From JBGPLJ01 sp041486385 (GTDB lineage: Bacteria; Pseudomonadota; Gammaproteobacteria; Steroidobacterales; Steroidobacteraceae): 5,250 nucleotides of DNA. The notes beneath the pieces were generated by a model. The model worked only from the letters and a program-made list of their open reading frames with translations, made no database searches and had not been told where the DNA came from. The DNA is taken from assembly GCA_041486385.1 (NCBI GenBank), contig JBGPLJ010000262.1, forward strand, positions 1 to 5,250, in the 5' to 3' direction. This document shows positions 1-5,250 of the stretch, piece by piece. Each line of letters begins with the position of its first letter. Position 1 is the stretch's first letter. The position numbers were made by a program, and so were the translations under genes.

Positions 1-915
1 AACGTCGTGCATGGGCGCGGCGGCTCGGCAAGCCGCGGTGGCCGCATCGAAGCGCTCGTGCGGAGTGTCCCGGTGGGTGTTGTCAAGGCGCCGCTGCGTT
101 ACACGGAGGAGGGCGACGTCGTCAATCAGAGCTTCGGCTTGCGTCCCATTGCGATGCGCACGCTCGAACGCTCCTTCAGCAGCCTGGTCCTGCGCCGTGC
201 CGATGCCGGCGCGCCGCAGACATCGCGGCTCAAGTTCGAAGAGGTTATGCGGACGGTCGCCGCGCACAGCCTTGATCGCTATCGCCGTCTCGTTTATGAG
301 GACCCGGGGCTCAATCGCTACTTCCGGGCCGCGACGCCGATCGACGTCATCGAGCGCATGCAGGTCGGCGCCCGGCCCGCGACGCGCGACGATTCCACGG
401 CGATCGAGAGCCTGCTGGCGATTCCCTGGGTGTTCGGCTGGACGCAATCGCGCTGCCTGCTGCCGGGTTGGTTTGGCGTCGGCAGCGGGCTCGAAGCTGC
501 GGTTCGCGAGCACGGCCCGGCGATGCTCAGGACGATGTGGGAAGAGTGGCCGCTTTTCACCAGCCTCATTGACGACACGGAGGCGACGCTGGCGCGCGCG
601 GATCTCAAGATCGCGGCGTGGTACGACGAACTCGCTCCCGACGCGGATCGGCGCTTTCTGGAGCCGATACGCGCGGAATTCGCTCTTACCCGCGCTCAGG
701 TGCTTGCTGTGAAGACCTCTGGGGAGCTGCTCGATGGCAACCGGACGCTGCAACGAGCCATCACGCTGCGCAACCCCTACATCGATCCGATGCATCTCAT
801 GCAGATCGATCTGCTCAAGCGCTGGCGCGCCGTAGGCCGTCAGGATCGCTCGCTCTTCGATGCGCTGGTCGCAAGCATCGGCGGCATCACGCAGGGCCTG
901 CTCGGCACCGGCTAG
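1..915 (+). CDS. ppc: Phosphoenolpyruvate carboxylase, C-terminal part (5' truncated by window)
   Basis: The family enzyme adds bicarbonate to PEP, giving oxaloacetate and phosphate; it is a cytosolic anaplerotic enzyme. The reading frame is open from base 1, so the true start lies upstream; about 304 C-terminal residues of a usually ~880-900 residue protein are visible. Signatures in order: the glycine-rich catalytic loop HGRGGSASRGG (bases 10-42), with both arginines equivalent to E. coli R581 and R587; VGARP (364-378), with the R699 equivalent; AIPWVFGWTQSR (418-453); LRNPYIDP (766-789), with the R832 equivalent; and a C-terminus ending GTG. Three expected residues differ (E. coli numbering, aligned from memory): R713 is Leu (415-417), K773 is Arg (595-597) and N881 is Gly (904-906). 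Family membership is secure; full activity and normal aspartate inhibition are not. It ends 171 bp before the next gene. Confidence 0.95.
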   Translation, partial: NVVHGRGGSASRGGRIEALVRSVPVGVVKAPLRYTEEGDVVNQSFGLRPIAMRTLERSFSSLVLRRADAGAPQTSRLKFEEVMRTVAAHSLDRYRRLVYEDPGLNRYFRAATPIDVIERMQVGARPATRDDSTAIESLLAIPWVFGWTQSRCLLPGWFGVGSGLEAAVREHGPAMLRTMWEEWPLFTSLIDDTEATLARADLKIAAWYDELAPDADRRFLEPIRAEFALTRAQVLAVKTSGELLDGNRTLQRAITLRNPYIDPMHLMQIDLLKRWRAVGRQDRSLFDALVASIGGITQGLLGTG

Positions 916-1086
916 GAGCCGCGCGACGCGGGCGCTCAAGTTCCGGGCTGTAGCGGCCGATTGCCCTTCTGTTGCACTCGGTGTTCGTTCGGGACCGCGT
1001 TATGTCTTATGGGCTGTCCCATGGCGCAGGCGCACCCGGGGCATGAGTCTCTCCTTATTCATAGGGTGCAGCCGAAGGATGAGCCG
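916..1086. other. Intergenic spacer between ppc and the small ORF
   Basis: This spacer has no credible gene. A short GC hairpin (CCGCG 919-923, CGCGG 927-931, 3-nt loop) begins three bases after the ppc stop but has no T-run, so it is at best a weak transcription-end or mRNA-stabilising structure. A TTGCAC hexamer at 972-977 resembles a -35 box, but the nearest AT-rich -10-like sequence (TTATGT, 1000-1005) sits about 22 nt away, which is too far for sigma-70. The promoter for the downstream gene is therefore not identified. The 3' end carries that gene's ribosome-binding site. Confidence 0.5.
1075..1079 (+). promoter_or_regulatory. Shine-Dalgarno site that fixes the start of the 64-aa ORF
   Basis: AAGGA lies 7 nt before the ATG at 1087, which is optimal spacing. 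In-frame alternatives further upstream (ATG at 1009 and 1021) have no purine-rich stretch at a suitable distance. The short start is therefore preferred over longer versions of this reading frame. Confidence 0.65.
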
Positions 1087-1281
1087 ATGACGAGCCACAA
1101 GAAATCTGCCGACACCGGTCCGGTGCTCAACTACCTCAATGATCGCCGTGGAGGTCGCTGGCGCGAGCACGTGGGTACGCGCCCCTCGGAGAGCGCCGAC
1201 TACGACGGCTCATCGACGCTCGTGCGCCGCTCCTGGTTCGGCCGTCTGCTCGCGCGCAAGGTACCCACCGTCAAGAAATAA
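1087..1281 (+). CDS. Small basic protein of unknown function (64 aa)
   Basis: I do not recognise this protein. It is soluble-looking, with no signal peptide and no hydrophobic segment long enough to cross a membrane. It is rich in Arg, Lys and Ser. An N-terminal polar stretch (MTSHKKSADTG) is followed by a central RRGGRW patch (residues 20-25), an acidic SESADYDGSS stretch and a basic C-terminus with SWFGRLLARK and a PTVKK tail. Such charge patterning is compatible with binding nucleic acid or another acidic partner, but this is inference only. Support for a real gene comes from the well-placed AAGGA site and the clean fit between ppc and uspE. It stops 35 bp before the uspE start, so cotranscription is possible. 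The chance that this is a spurious frame in GC-rich DNA is not negligible. Confidence 0.6.
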   Translation: MTSHKKSADTGPVLNYLNDRRGGRWREHVGTRPSESADYDGSSTLVRRSWFGRLLARKVPTVKK

Positions 1282-1296
1282 CCAGCCGTCGGCCGG

Positions 1297-1310
1297 TGCG
1301 CTAGACTCCG
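1297..1310 (+). promoter_or_regulatory. Putative promoter -10 region of the uspE-like gene
   Basis: TGCGCTAGACTCCG contains TAGACT (1302-1307), which matches the sigma-70 -10 consensus TATAAT at 4 of 6 positions. No good -35 box is seen 16-18 nt upstream. The hexamer ends 9 nt before the ATG at 1317, so initiation 6-8 nt downstream would leave almost no 5' leader. The same element recurs at 3634-3647 with 12 of 14 bases identical, again just upstream of a gene, which is the main support for a functional role. Confidence 0.4.
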
Positions 1311-1316
1311 CAGGTC

Positions 1317-2297
1317 ATGAGTTTCGCGTTGCGGCACATTCTCGTTGCGGTGGGTCCGCCCACATCGACGCATGCCCGCGCCATTCGGCGCGCCGCTGAG
1401 CTTGCGAGCGCTTCGGGCGCCCGACTCGAGCTCTTCCACGCGAACTTCAACCCCTATGCCGGCGATCCGGTATTCATGCAGCAGTCGCTCGACGAACAGA
1501 TGGACCAGGCCCTCGACTACTCGCGCCGGCGCCTGGAGCGGCTGGCTGCGCCGTTGAGGCGCAAGGGCATCGAGGTCACGACCAAGGTTGCGTGGGATTA
1601 TCCCGCGCACGAGGCGATCGTGCGGCGGACGCTCGAGGTGGAACCCGACCTCGTGGTCGCCGAGGCGCACAAGCACGGCGTCGGTGAGCGCCTGGTGCTG
1701 ACGAACACGGATTGGCAGCTCGTGCGGCTCTGCCCGGTGCCGCTGCTGCTCGCTCGTTCACGCAAGTCGTACAACGGTGCGCGTTTCCTTGCCGCGATCG
1801 ATCCGTTTCATGCCCACGCGAAGCCCGCCGACCTCGATCGGCGCATTCTCGACGTGGCCGTGCGCCTCGGTCTGCAATGCGGGGCGGATGTGCACGCGGC
1901 GCATGTCTATCGTGCGCCGGCCGCGTTCATCCCGGGGAGCTTCGCGGAGCCCGTGCCGATCGCGACGTCGCCGGCACTGCTGAAGCCCTTCGAAGAGGCC
2001 GTCCGCACGCGCGTCGGAAAATTCCTGCGACCCCTCAAGCGGCGCATCGCGGATCAGCATGTGGTCGCGGGCGATCCGGTCTATGAGCTGCCGGTCCTGG
2101 CGCGAAATCTCGGAGCGGCCCTGGCGATCATGGGTGCCGTGTCGCGCACGGGCCTGAAAAGTCTCTTCATCGGACACACCGCCGAACGCGTGCTGGATCG
2201 GATTGCGTGCGACGTGCTGGTGGTCAAGCCGCGGGCGTTTCGTACGCCGGTGCCGCGCAAGGCGACACTACCGCATATTGTCGTGCCGCCCTTCTAG
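1317..2297 (+). CDS. uspE: Tandem universal stress protein, UspE-like (326 aa)
   Basis: This is a cytosolic protein with two Usp folds, the architecture and length of E. coli UspE (about 316 aa). UspE is linked to stress resistance, motility and cell aggregation; its molecular activity is poorly defined. Domain 1 covers residues ~5-147, starting at RHILVAVG and including the UspE-typical TDWQLVRLCPVPLLLARS (131-148). Domain 2 covers ~156-305, starting at FLAAID (Asp162), with MGAVSRTGLKSLFIGHTAE (272-290) and CDVLVVKP (298-305), followed by a proline-rich tail. The nucleotide-binding pattern G-2X-G-9X-G(S/T) is degenerate: domain 1 lacks it, and domain 2 reads G273-2X-S276-9X-G286-H287. The strand-1 Asp is also replaced by Gly13 in domain 1. 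ATP binding is therefore doubtful. The ATG at 1317 is preceded only by AGG two bases away, a poor ribosome-binding site. The gene converges with the rhomboid gene, 10 bp between stops. Confidence 0.88.
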   Translation: MSFALRHILVAVGPPTSTHARAIRRAAELASASGARLELFHANFNPYAGDPVFMQQSLDEQMDQALDYSRRRLERLAAPLRRKGIEVTTKVAWDYPAHEAIVRRTLEVEPDLVVAEAHKHGVGERLVLTNTDWQLVRLCPVPLLLARSRKSYNGARFLAAIDPFHAHAKPADLDRRILDVAVRLGLQCGADVHAAHVYRAPAAFIPGSFAEPVPIATSPALLKPFEEAVRTRVGKFLRPLKRRIADQHVVAGDPVYELPVLARNLGAALAIMGAVSRTGLKSLFIGHTAERVLDRIACDVLVVKPRAFRTPVPRKATLPHIVVPPF

Positions 2298-2307
2298 AGA
2301 GCGCGCA

Positions 2308-2907
2308 TCAGCGCGGGTGGCGCCGCCATTGCCATAGAACGATCGCGCTGCCGACGAGCCCACCCAGATGGGCAAAATGCGCGACGCCTTCAAATCTGCC
2401 GGTGACGCCGAGATAGAGCTCGACGATGGTGTACAGCACTGCGAACAACCACGCCGGCATTGGAATCGGCGGGATCAGCGGAATCACCCGGCTGCGCGGA
2501 AAGAGCACGGCATAAGCGAGCAGCAGACCGAAAACCCCACCCGAGGCGCCGATCGTGGGATGGGGCTGAGCGCCTAACAACGGCGGCACGATGAGTTGGG
2601 TGACGGCGGCTGTGATGACCGCGGCGAAGTAGAGCAGGAGCAGCCGGCGGGCGCCGCCGACACGCTCAATCGGTGTGCCGAATGTCACCAGGCCGAGCAT
2701 GTTGAAGATCAAGTGGGCGCTGCCGCCATGCAGAAAACTATAGGTCACGAGCTGCCAGATCCCGAACTGGCTGGGCGCGTCCTCGTATCCCGCGAGCGGC
2801 CAGAGCGCGAACGCAAATGTCTGGTCCTCCCCGATCACCATCTGCAGGATGTAAACCGCGACATTCGCGATCAGGAGTCCCAGCACTGCCGGTGGCAAGG
2901 GAAACAT
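2308..2907 (-). CDS. Rhomboid family intramembrane serine protease (199 aa)
   Basis: Rhomboids cut transmembrane segments of other proteins inside the cytoplasmic membrane. The protein is a minimal six-helix rhomboid without extra domains. Helix 1 is at ~5-25 and helix 2 at ~60-78. The helix 2 region includes the loop-to-helix motif FLHGGSAHLIFN, with H65 and N69 of the HxxxN oxyanion motif. Helix 3 is at ~88-111. Helix 4 carries the nucleophile motif GASG (Ser122), helix 5 is at ~150-168, and helix 6 carries AHLGG with the catalytic His180. All catalytic elements are present, so it is probably active; the substrate cannot be told from sequence. The start ATG (2907-2905) overlaps the stop of the upstream isomerase gene as TGATG, and an AGGTG ribosome-binding site lies inside that gene, so translation is likely coupled. 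No terminator with a T-run follows the stop. Confidence 0.93.
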   Translation of the reverse strand: MFPLPPAVLGLLIANVAVYILQMVIGEDQTFAFALWPLAGYEDAPSQFGIWQLVTYSFLHGGSAHLIFNMLGLVTFGTPIERVGGARRLLLLYFAAVITAAVTQLIVPPLLGAQPHPTIGASGGVFGLLLAYAVLFPRSRVIPLIPPIPMPAWLFAVLYTIVELYLGVTGRFEGVAHFAHLGGLVGSAIVLWQWRRHPR

Positions 2908-3560
2908 CAGGCGGACACCTCGGCATCCGGCTGCTGGTCTGGGCGAGCTTTGACGAAAGGCGGCAATTGGGTGAGATGTGCGTCGATCGCCGTCAGCGTC
3001 GGATAAGGCGTGAGGTCGCAGTTGAAGCGCCGCGCGTTGAAGACCTGCGGCACCAGACAGACATCCGCAAGTGTCAGGCGATCGCCGAAGACGTAGCGGC
3101 GCGCCGTCGAGTGCACGCGCGCCAGCGCTTCGAGTCCCTGAAAACCCTCGGCGATCCAGTGCTCATACCAGTGCTGCACGTCGGCGTCGGTAGACCCAAG
3201 CCCGCGCCGCAGGTACTCGAGCACGCGCAGATTGTTGAGCGGGTGAATGTCGCAAACAATATTGAGAGCGAACGCGCGTACCAACGCGCGCTCAAGCGGA
3301 TCCTCGGGCAGCAACGGCGGCGCGGGATGGGTCTCCTCGAGGTACTCAAAGATCGCGAAAGACTGGGCGATGACTCTGCCGCCGACTTCCAGCGCCGGCA
3401 CCAGACCCTGGGGATTTTGGGAACGGTAGGCGGCGCCGTGCTGCTCGCCATCTTGCCGCCGCAGATGCACCGGAAGGGCATCAACCTCAATGCCCTTGGC
3501 GTTGAGCGCGATGCGCACCCGATAGGCCGCGCTGCTCCGAAAATAGGTGTAAAGCCGCAT
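2907..3560 (-). CDS. maiA: Maleylacetoacetate isomerase / zeta-class glutathione S-transferase (217 aa)
   Basis: The family uses glutathione to isomerise maleylacetoacetate to fumarylacetoacetate in tyrosine/homogentisate breakdown, in the cytosol. Length is typical. An N-terminal thioredoxin-like domain (~1-82) has SSAAYRVRIAL (9-19), where zeta enzymes have the SSC glutathione motif; the Cys is Ala11, a replacement I recall as common in bacterial members. It also has QNPQGLVPAL with cis-Pro55, and QS (66-67), which contacts the glutathione glutamyl group. The helical C-terminal domain shows CDIHPLNNLRVL (103-114), the N-capping box TLAD (163-166), and the tail ending in QPDA. Glutathione-dependent maleylpyruvate isomerase (NagL) is a close alternative, and the other pathway genes (hmgA, fahA) are not in view, so substrate assignment is inference. 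The minus-strand GGA about 9 nt upstream of the ATG may serve as ribosome-binding site. It is the first gene of a probable two-gene operon with the rhomboid. Confidence 0.9.
   Translation of the reverse strand: MRLYTYFRSSAAYRVRIALNAKGIEVDALPVHLRRQDGEQHGAAYRSQNPQGLVPALEVGGRVIAQSFAIFEYLEETHPAPPLLPEDPLERALVRAFALNIVCDIHPLNNLRVLEYLRRGLGSTDADVQHWYEHWIAEGFQGLEALARVHSTARRYVFGDRLTLADVCLVPQVFNARRFNCDLTPYPTLTAIDAHLTQLPPFVKARPDQQPDAEVSA
2916..2920 (-). promoter_or_regulatory. Ribosome-binding site of the rhomboid gene, inside the isomerase coding end
   Basis: On the minus strand AGGTG (2920-2916) lies 8 nt before the rhomboid ATG, within the last codons of the upstream gene. Together with the TGATG stop/start overlap at 2909-2905, it supports this start and re-initiation by ribosomes finishing the isomerase. 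Confidence 0.6.
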
Positions 3561-3664
3561 CGTATTACGTCCAGTATGAGCCCCGGCATGAGCAATGATC
3601 CGCTGGGCCTTGTAGACTACCGATAGCGCTTCCTGCGCTCTACTCCGATCGACAAGGGCTCGTC
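3561..3664. promoter_or_regulatory. Divergent promoter region between maiA and the DUF945 gene
   Basis: This 104-bp gap must hold start signals for both directions. Towards maiA (minus strand), CATACT (3578-3573) matches a -10 box at 4 of 6 positions and lies 12 nt before the ATG, without a clear -35. It overlaps one copy of a direct repeat ATGAGC (3576-3581 and 3588-3593, 12-nt period). Towards the DUF945 gene, TCTACT (3639-3644) is the better-placed -10 candidate, and another TAGACT occurs at 3613-3618 within the 9-nt palindrome GTAGACTAC (3612-3620). The exact transcription starts cannot be set from sequence. Confidence 0.5.
3634..3647 (+). promoter_or_regulatory. Putative promoter -10 region of the DUF945 gene
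   Basis: TGCGCTCTACTCCG contains TCTACT (3639-3644), a 4 of 6 match to TATAAT, and shares 12 of 14 bases with the element ahead of uspE at 1297-1310. Initiation a few bases downstream would give a leader of roughly 14 nt, just long enough to include the AAGGG ribosome-binding site at 3654-3658. No convincing -35 box is present. Confidence 0.4.
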
Positions 3665-5125
3665 ATGAAAAAGGGACTGTGGATAACTATTGGCGTCCTG
3701 GTTCTGGTCGCGGCGTCCTATCCCGCCGGCGCCTGGTATTCCGGCATCGTGGTGCAATCCCGTCTCAAAGAATATCGGCAGCTGATGCTCAAGCAAGCTC
3801 CCTATCTCACGGTCGCGCAAGAGAAGTACGAGCGCGGCATTTACCGATCGCGTGAAGAGATCACCTACGAGGTTGGCAAGCAGTTTCTTGGCGAGCTGGC
3901 GAAGGCCACTGCGCCTTCGGGAGCGGCCGGAAAGCTGCCGGAGTCCCTGAGCTTCACGATCCGCAGCGCAGTCGAACACGGGCCATTTCCGAAAATGGGC
4001 CCGCTCGCCCTGGCTCGAGTCGAAAGCGAGTTCGTGATGAGCGACCCCGTACGCAAGGAGCTTGCCAAGGTCTTCGGCGCAAACAAGCCGATCGAGATCA
4101 TCACACTCCTCAGTTACGGCGGCGGCGGGACCACGACGATCAGCAGCCCGTCATTCGAGGGCCTGAAGGTCGAAGACGCCACGATGTCCTGGCGCGGCTT
4201 CAAGGCAACCGTTGATTTCGGACCGAAGCTCGCGAGCATCGAAATGAAAGGTGCGGCACCGGGATTCGAAGTCACGTCCGAGAAAAGCGGATCCGCCAGG
4301 ATGGACGATGTGTCCTTCGAATCGAAGTCCGCACTCGCCTTCGAGGATCTGTACCTCGGCGATGCGTCGATCAAGATGAAGGCATTGAACGTGCAGCCCT
4401 CGCCCAACGCGGCAGCGGACGCGAAGCCAGCACCGGCGATGGCGATGAGTGGTCTCGCGTACACGGCGCGCATGGCACGTAAAGACGATTTCATCGATCT
4501 CAGCGGCAAATTCCTCGTCGGCAACATGGATGTCAGTGTCGTCAAGCTGAGCGACCTGCATTACGAATTCAGTCTAAATCACCTGCATGGCCCCTCGGTC
4601 GCGGCTTTCGTCCGACTCGCGCGCAAGAGCTTCGCGGACAGTGGCGCGACGTTGGCGAGCGAGCTGCCGACGGAAGGCCGCCGCATCGGCATCGAGATCC
4701 TGAAGCGCGACCCGGAACTCGTCATCGATCAGATCAGCTTCACGATGCCGGAGGGCGACGCGAAATTGACCGGCCGCATGCATATCGCGGGCTTTGATCC
4801 GAGCGACATCGATGGCCCATCGGGTCCCGTCGTGCTGCTGCGGAAGATTGACGCCGAGGTCGACTTCTCCATATCCGAGGCGCTCTTCGCCAAGTTCGCG
4901 GCGAGCGCGGGCAGCGGCAGCGGGGGCGCGACGGCCGAACAGAATCTCGCCACGATGGAGGCGCAGGGTTACGTCACGCGCAAGGACGGGCGCCTGACGA
5001 CGCACATCGAGTACAAGGGCGGGCAACTTAACGTCAATGGCAAGCCCTTCGTGCCGCCGACGCCGAACGCGACGCAGATGCCGCCTGGCACCGGCAAGCC
5101 GGCGCGGGATACCACACACACTTGA
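3665..5125 (+). CDS. DUF945 (YdgA-like) membrane-anchored protein (486 aa)
   Basis: The protein belongs to the DUF945 family, best known from E. coli YdgA (about 500 aa); its biochemical role is not established. Residues 1-4 (MKKG) and a hydrophobic segment at ~5-24 form an uncleaved anchor or signal; the rest should lie in the periplasm. Family hallmarks are AWYSG just after the anchor (23-27), YERGIYRSR (55-63), EHGPFPKMGPLALARV (104-119) and the closing EYKGGQLNVNGKPF (449-462). In between is a long beta-strand-rich region, interrupted by an Ala/Pro linker (~245-262) and a Gly/Ser/Ala stretch (~412-422), ending in a Pro/Thr-rich tail (~463-486). The start is well supported by AAGGG (3654-3658), 6 nt before the ATG. 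It reads divergently from maiA and is followed after 58 bp by a DUF47 gene on the same strand; no functional link is evident. Confidence 0.85.
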   Translation: MKKGLWITIGVLVLVAASYPAGAWYSGIVVQSRLKEYRQLMLKQAPYLTVAQEKYERGIYRSREEITYEVGKQFLGELAKATAPSGAAGKLPESLSFTIRSAVEHGPFPKMGPLALARVESEFVMSDPVRKELAKVFGANKPIEIITLLSYGGGGTTTISSPSFEGLKVEDATMSWRGFKATVDFGPKLASIEMKGAAPGFEVTSEKSGSARMDDVSFESKSALAFEDLYLGDASIKMKALNVQPSPNAAADAKPAPAMAMSGLAYTARMARKDDFIDLSGKFLVGNMDVSVVKLSDLHYEFSLNHLHGPSVAAFVRLARKSFADSGATLASELPTEGRRIGIEILKRDPELVIDQISFTMPEGDAKLTGRMHIAGFDPSDIDGPSGPVVLLRKIDAEVDFSISEALFAKFAASAGSGSGGATAEQNLATMEAQGYVTRKDGRLTTHIEYKGGQLNVNGKPFVPPTPNATQMPPGTGKPARDTTHT

Positions 5126-5183
5126 TCGCGGACCGACAATCGCGAACCAGCACCAGTCACCGCAATTCCAGGAACCGCCCAGC
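5126..5183. other. Short spacer between the DUF945 and DUF47 genes
   Basis: These 58 bp hold two near-identical 10-mers, ATCGCGGACC (5125-5134) and ATCGCGAACC (5139-5148), 14 nt apart. The same bases can pair as TCGCG/CGCGA across a 10-nt loop, but the stem is only 5 bp with no T-run, so no terminator is called. AGGAA (5170-5174) is the ribosome-binding site of the next gene, 9 nt before its ATG. No PhoB-box-like CTGTCAT repeat is seen. Confidence 0.4.
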
Positions 5184-5250
5184 ATGCAATTCTTATCGCG
5201 CCTGATGCCCCGCGAGGGGCAGTTCTTCGAGTACTTCAATCAGCACGCGA
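5184..5250 (+). CDS. DUF47 family (PhoU-like, Pit accessory type) protein, N-terminal fragment
   Basis: Only the first 22 codons are inside the window: MQFLSRLMPREG, then QFFEYFNQHA. The LSRLMPREGxFFxxFNxHA pattern is the typical opening of DUF47/TIGR00153 proteins, soluble all-helical PhoU relatives of about 220 residues. They are usually encoded beside a low-affinity phosphate (Pit) transporter and are thought to modulate it. The ATG has a good AGGAA site 9 nt upstream. The family call rests on a short stretch; a Pit permease gene would be expected next, beyond the window. Confidence 0.75.
   Translation, partial: MQFLSRLMPREGQFFEYFNQHA

Noticed and set aside
919..931. CCGCG/CGCGG hairpin just after the ppc stop as an intrinsic terminator
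   Set aside because: Short stem, 3-nt loop and no following T-run; GC-rich DNA yields many such stems.
961..1086. Longer N-terminal versions of the 64-aa ORF
   Set aside because: The added residues come from starts without Shine-Dalgarno sites, whereas the ATG at 1087 has AAGGA at 7 nt.
1043..1090. A 15-codon ORF (MSLSLFIGCSRRMSR) whose stop overlaps the 64-aa ORF start as ATGA
   Set aside because: It could be an upstream coupling peptide, but it has no ribosome-binding site of its own and the overlap can be chance.
2302..2315. CGCGC-ATCA-GCGCG hairpin between the converging uspE and rhomboid stops
   Set aside because: The stem is 5 bp with no T-run on either strand and it overlaps the rhomboid stop codon, so it is not a credible bidirectional terminator.
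2817..3626. A 269-codon open frame on the + strand, longer than the isomerase it overlaps
   Set aside because: It lies antisense to maiA and part of the rhomboid gene, both of which have strong family motifs. Its translation shows no recognisable domain; long antisense frames are common in GC-rich coding DNA.
3617..3979. A 120-codon minus-strand frame spanning the divergent promoter and the DUF945 start
   Set aside because: No recognised motif, and it is incompatible with the well-supported anchor and ribosome-binding site of the DUF945 gene.
4574..5239. A 221-codon open frame on the minus strand
   Set aside because: It is antisense to the DUF945 gene and runs into the DUF47 start. It is Arg-rich with no recognisable motif, typical of a shadow frame.

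Overview
This window looks like ordinary chromosome from a GC-rich Gammaproteobacterium. The tandem universal stress protein follows the UspE pattern, the DUF945 protein resembles E. coli YdgA, and the 3' gene begins like a DUF47 (PhoU-like) protein. I cannot name a genus. A member of the Xanthomonadales/Nevskiales/Steroidobacter side is plausible but unproven. I see no mobile element, CRISPR array, tRNA, rRNA or prophage trace.

Layout on the + strand: the C-terminal third of phosphoenolpyruvate carboxylase (1-915, 5' end outside the window); a 171-bp spacer; a small basic 64-residue protein of unknown function (1087-1281); and a two-domain UspE-like stress protein (1317-2297). A minus-strand pair converges on uspE with only 10 bp between the stop codons. 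This pair is a zeta-class glutathione transferase/maleylacetoacetate isomerase (3560-2907) followed by a six-helix rhomboid protease (2907-2308), joined by a TGATG stop/start overlap. Across a 104-bp divergent control region, the + strand resumes with a membrane-anchored DUF945 protein (3665-5125). The first 22 codons of a DUF47 family protein follow (5184 to the window end).

The genes do not form one pathway. The parts are anaplerotic carbon metabolism (PEPC), stress response (UspE-like), glutathione-dependent aromatic/tyrosine catabolism (isomerase) coupled to an intramembrane protease, an envelope protein of unknown role, and probably the start of a phosphate-transport locus.

I did not find a convincing undescribed system. 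The most notable signals are: (1) the PEPC carries changes at positions that bind substrate and inhibitor in the E. coli enzyme (equivalents of R713 to Leu, K773 to Arg, N881 to Gly); (2) the isomerase and rhomboid genes are translationally coupled; (3) an almost identical 14-nt promoter-like element precedes uspE and the DUF945 gene, and its placement suggests a nearly leaderless uspE mRNA; (4) the 64-residue basic protein is an orphan with a strong ribosome-binding site.
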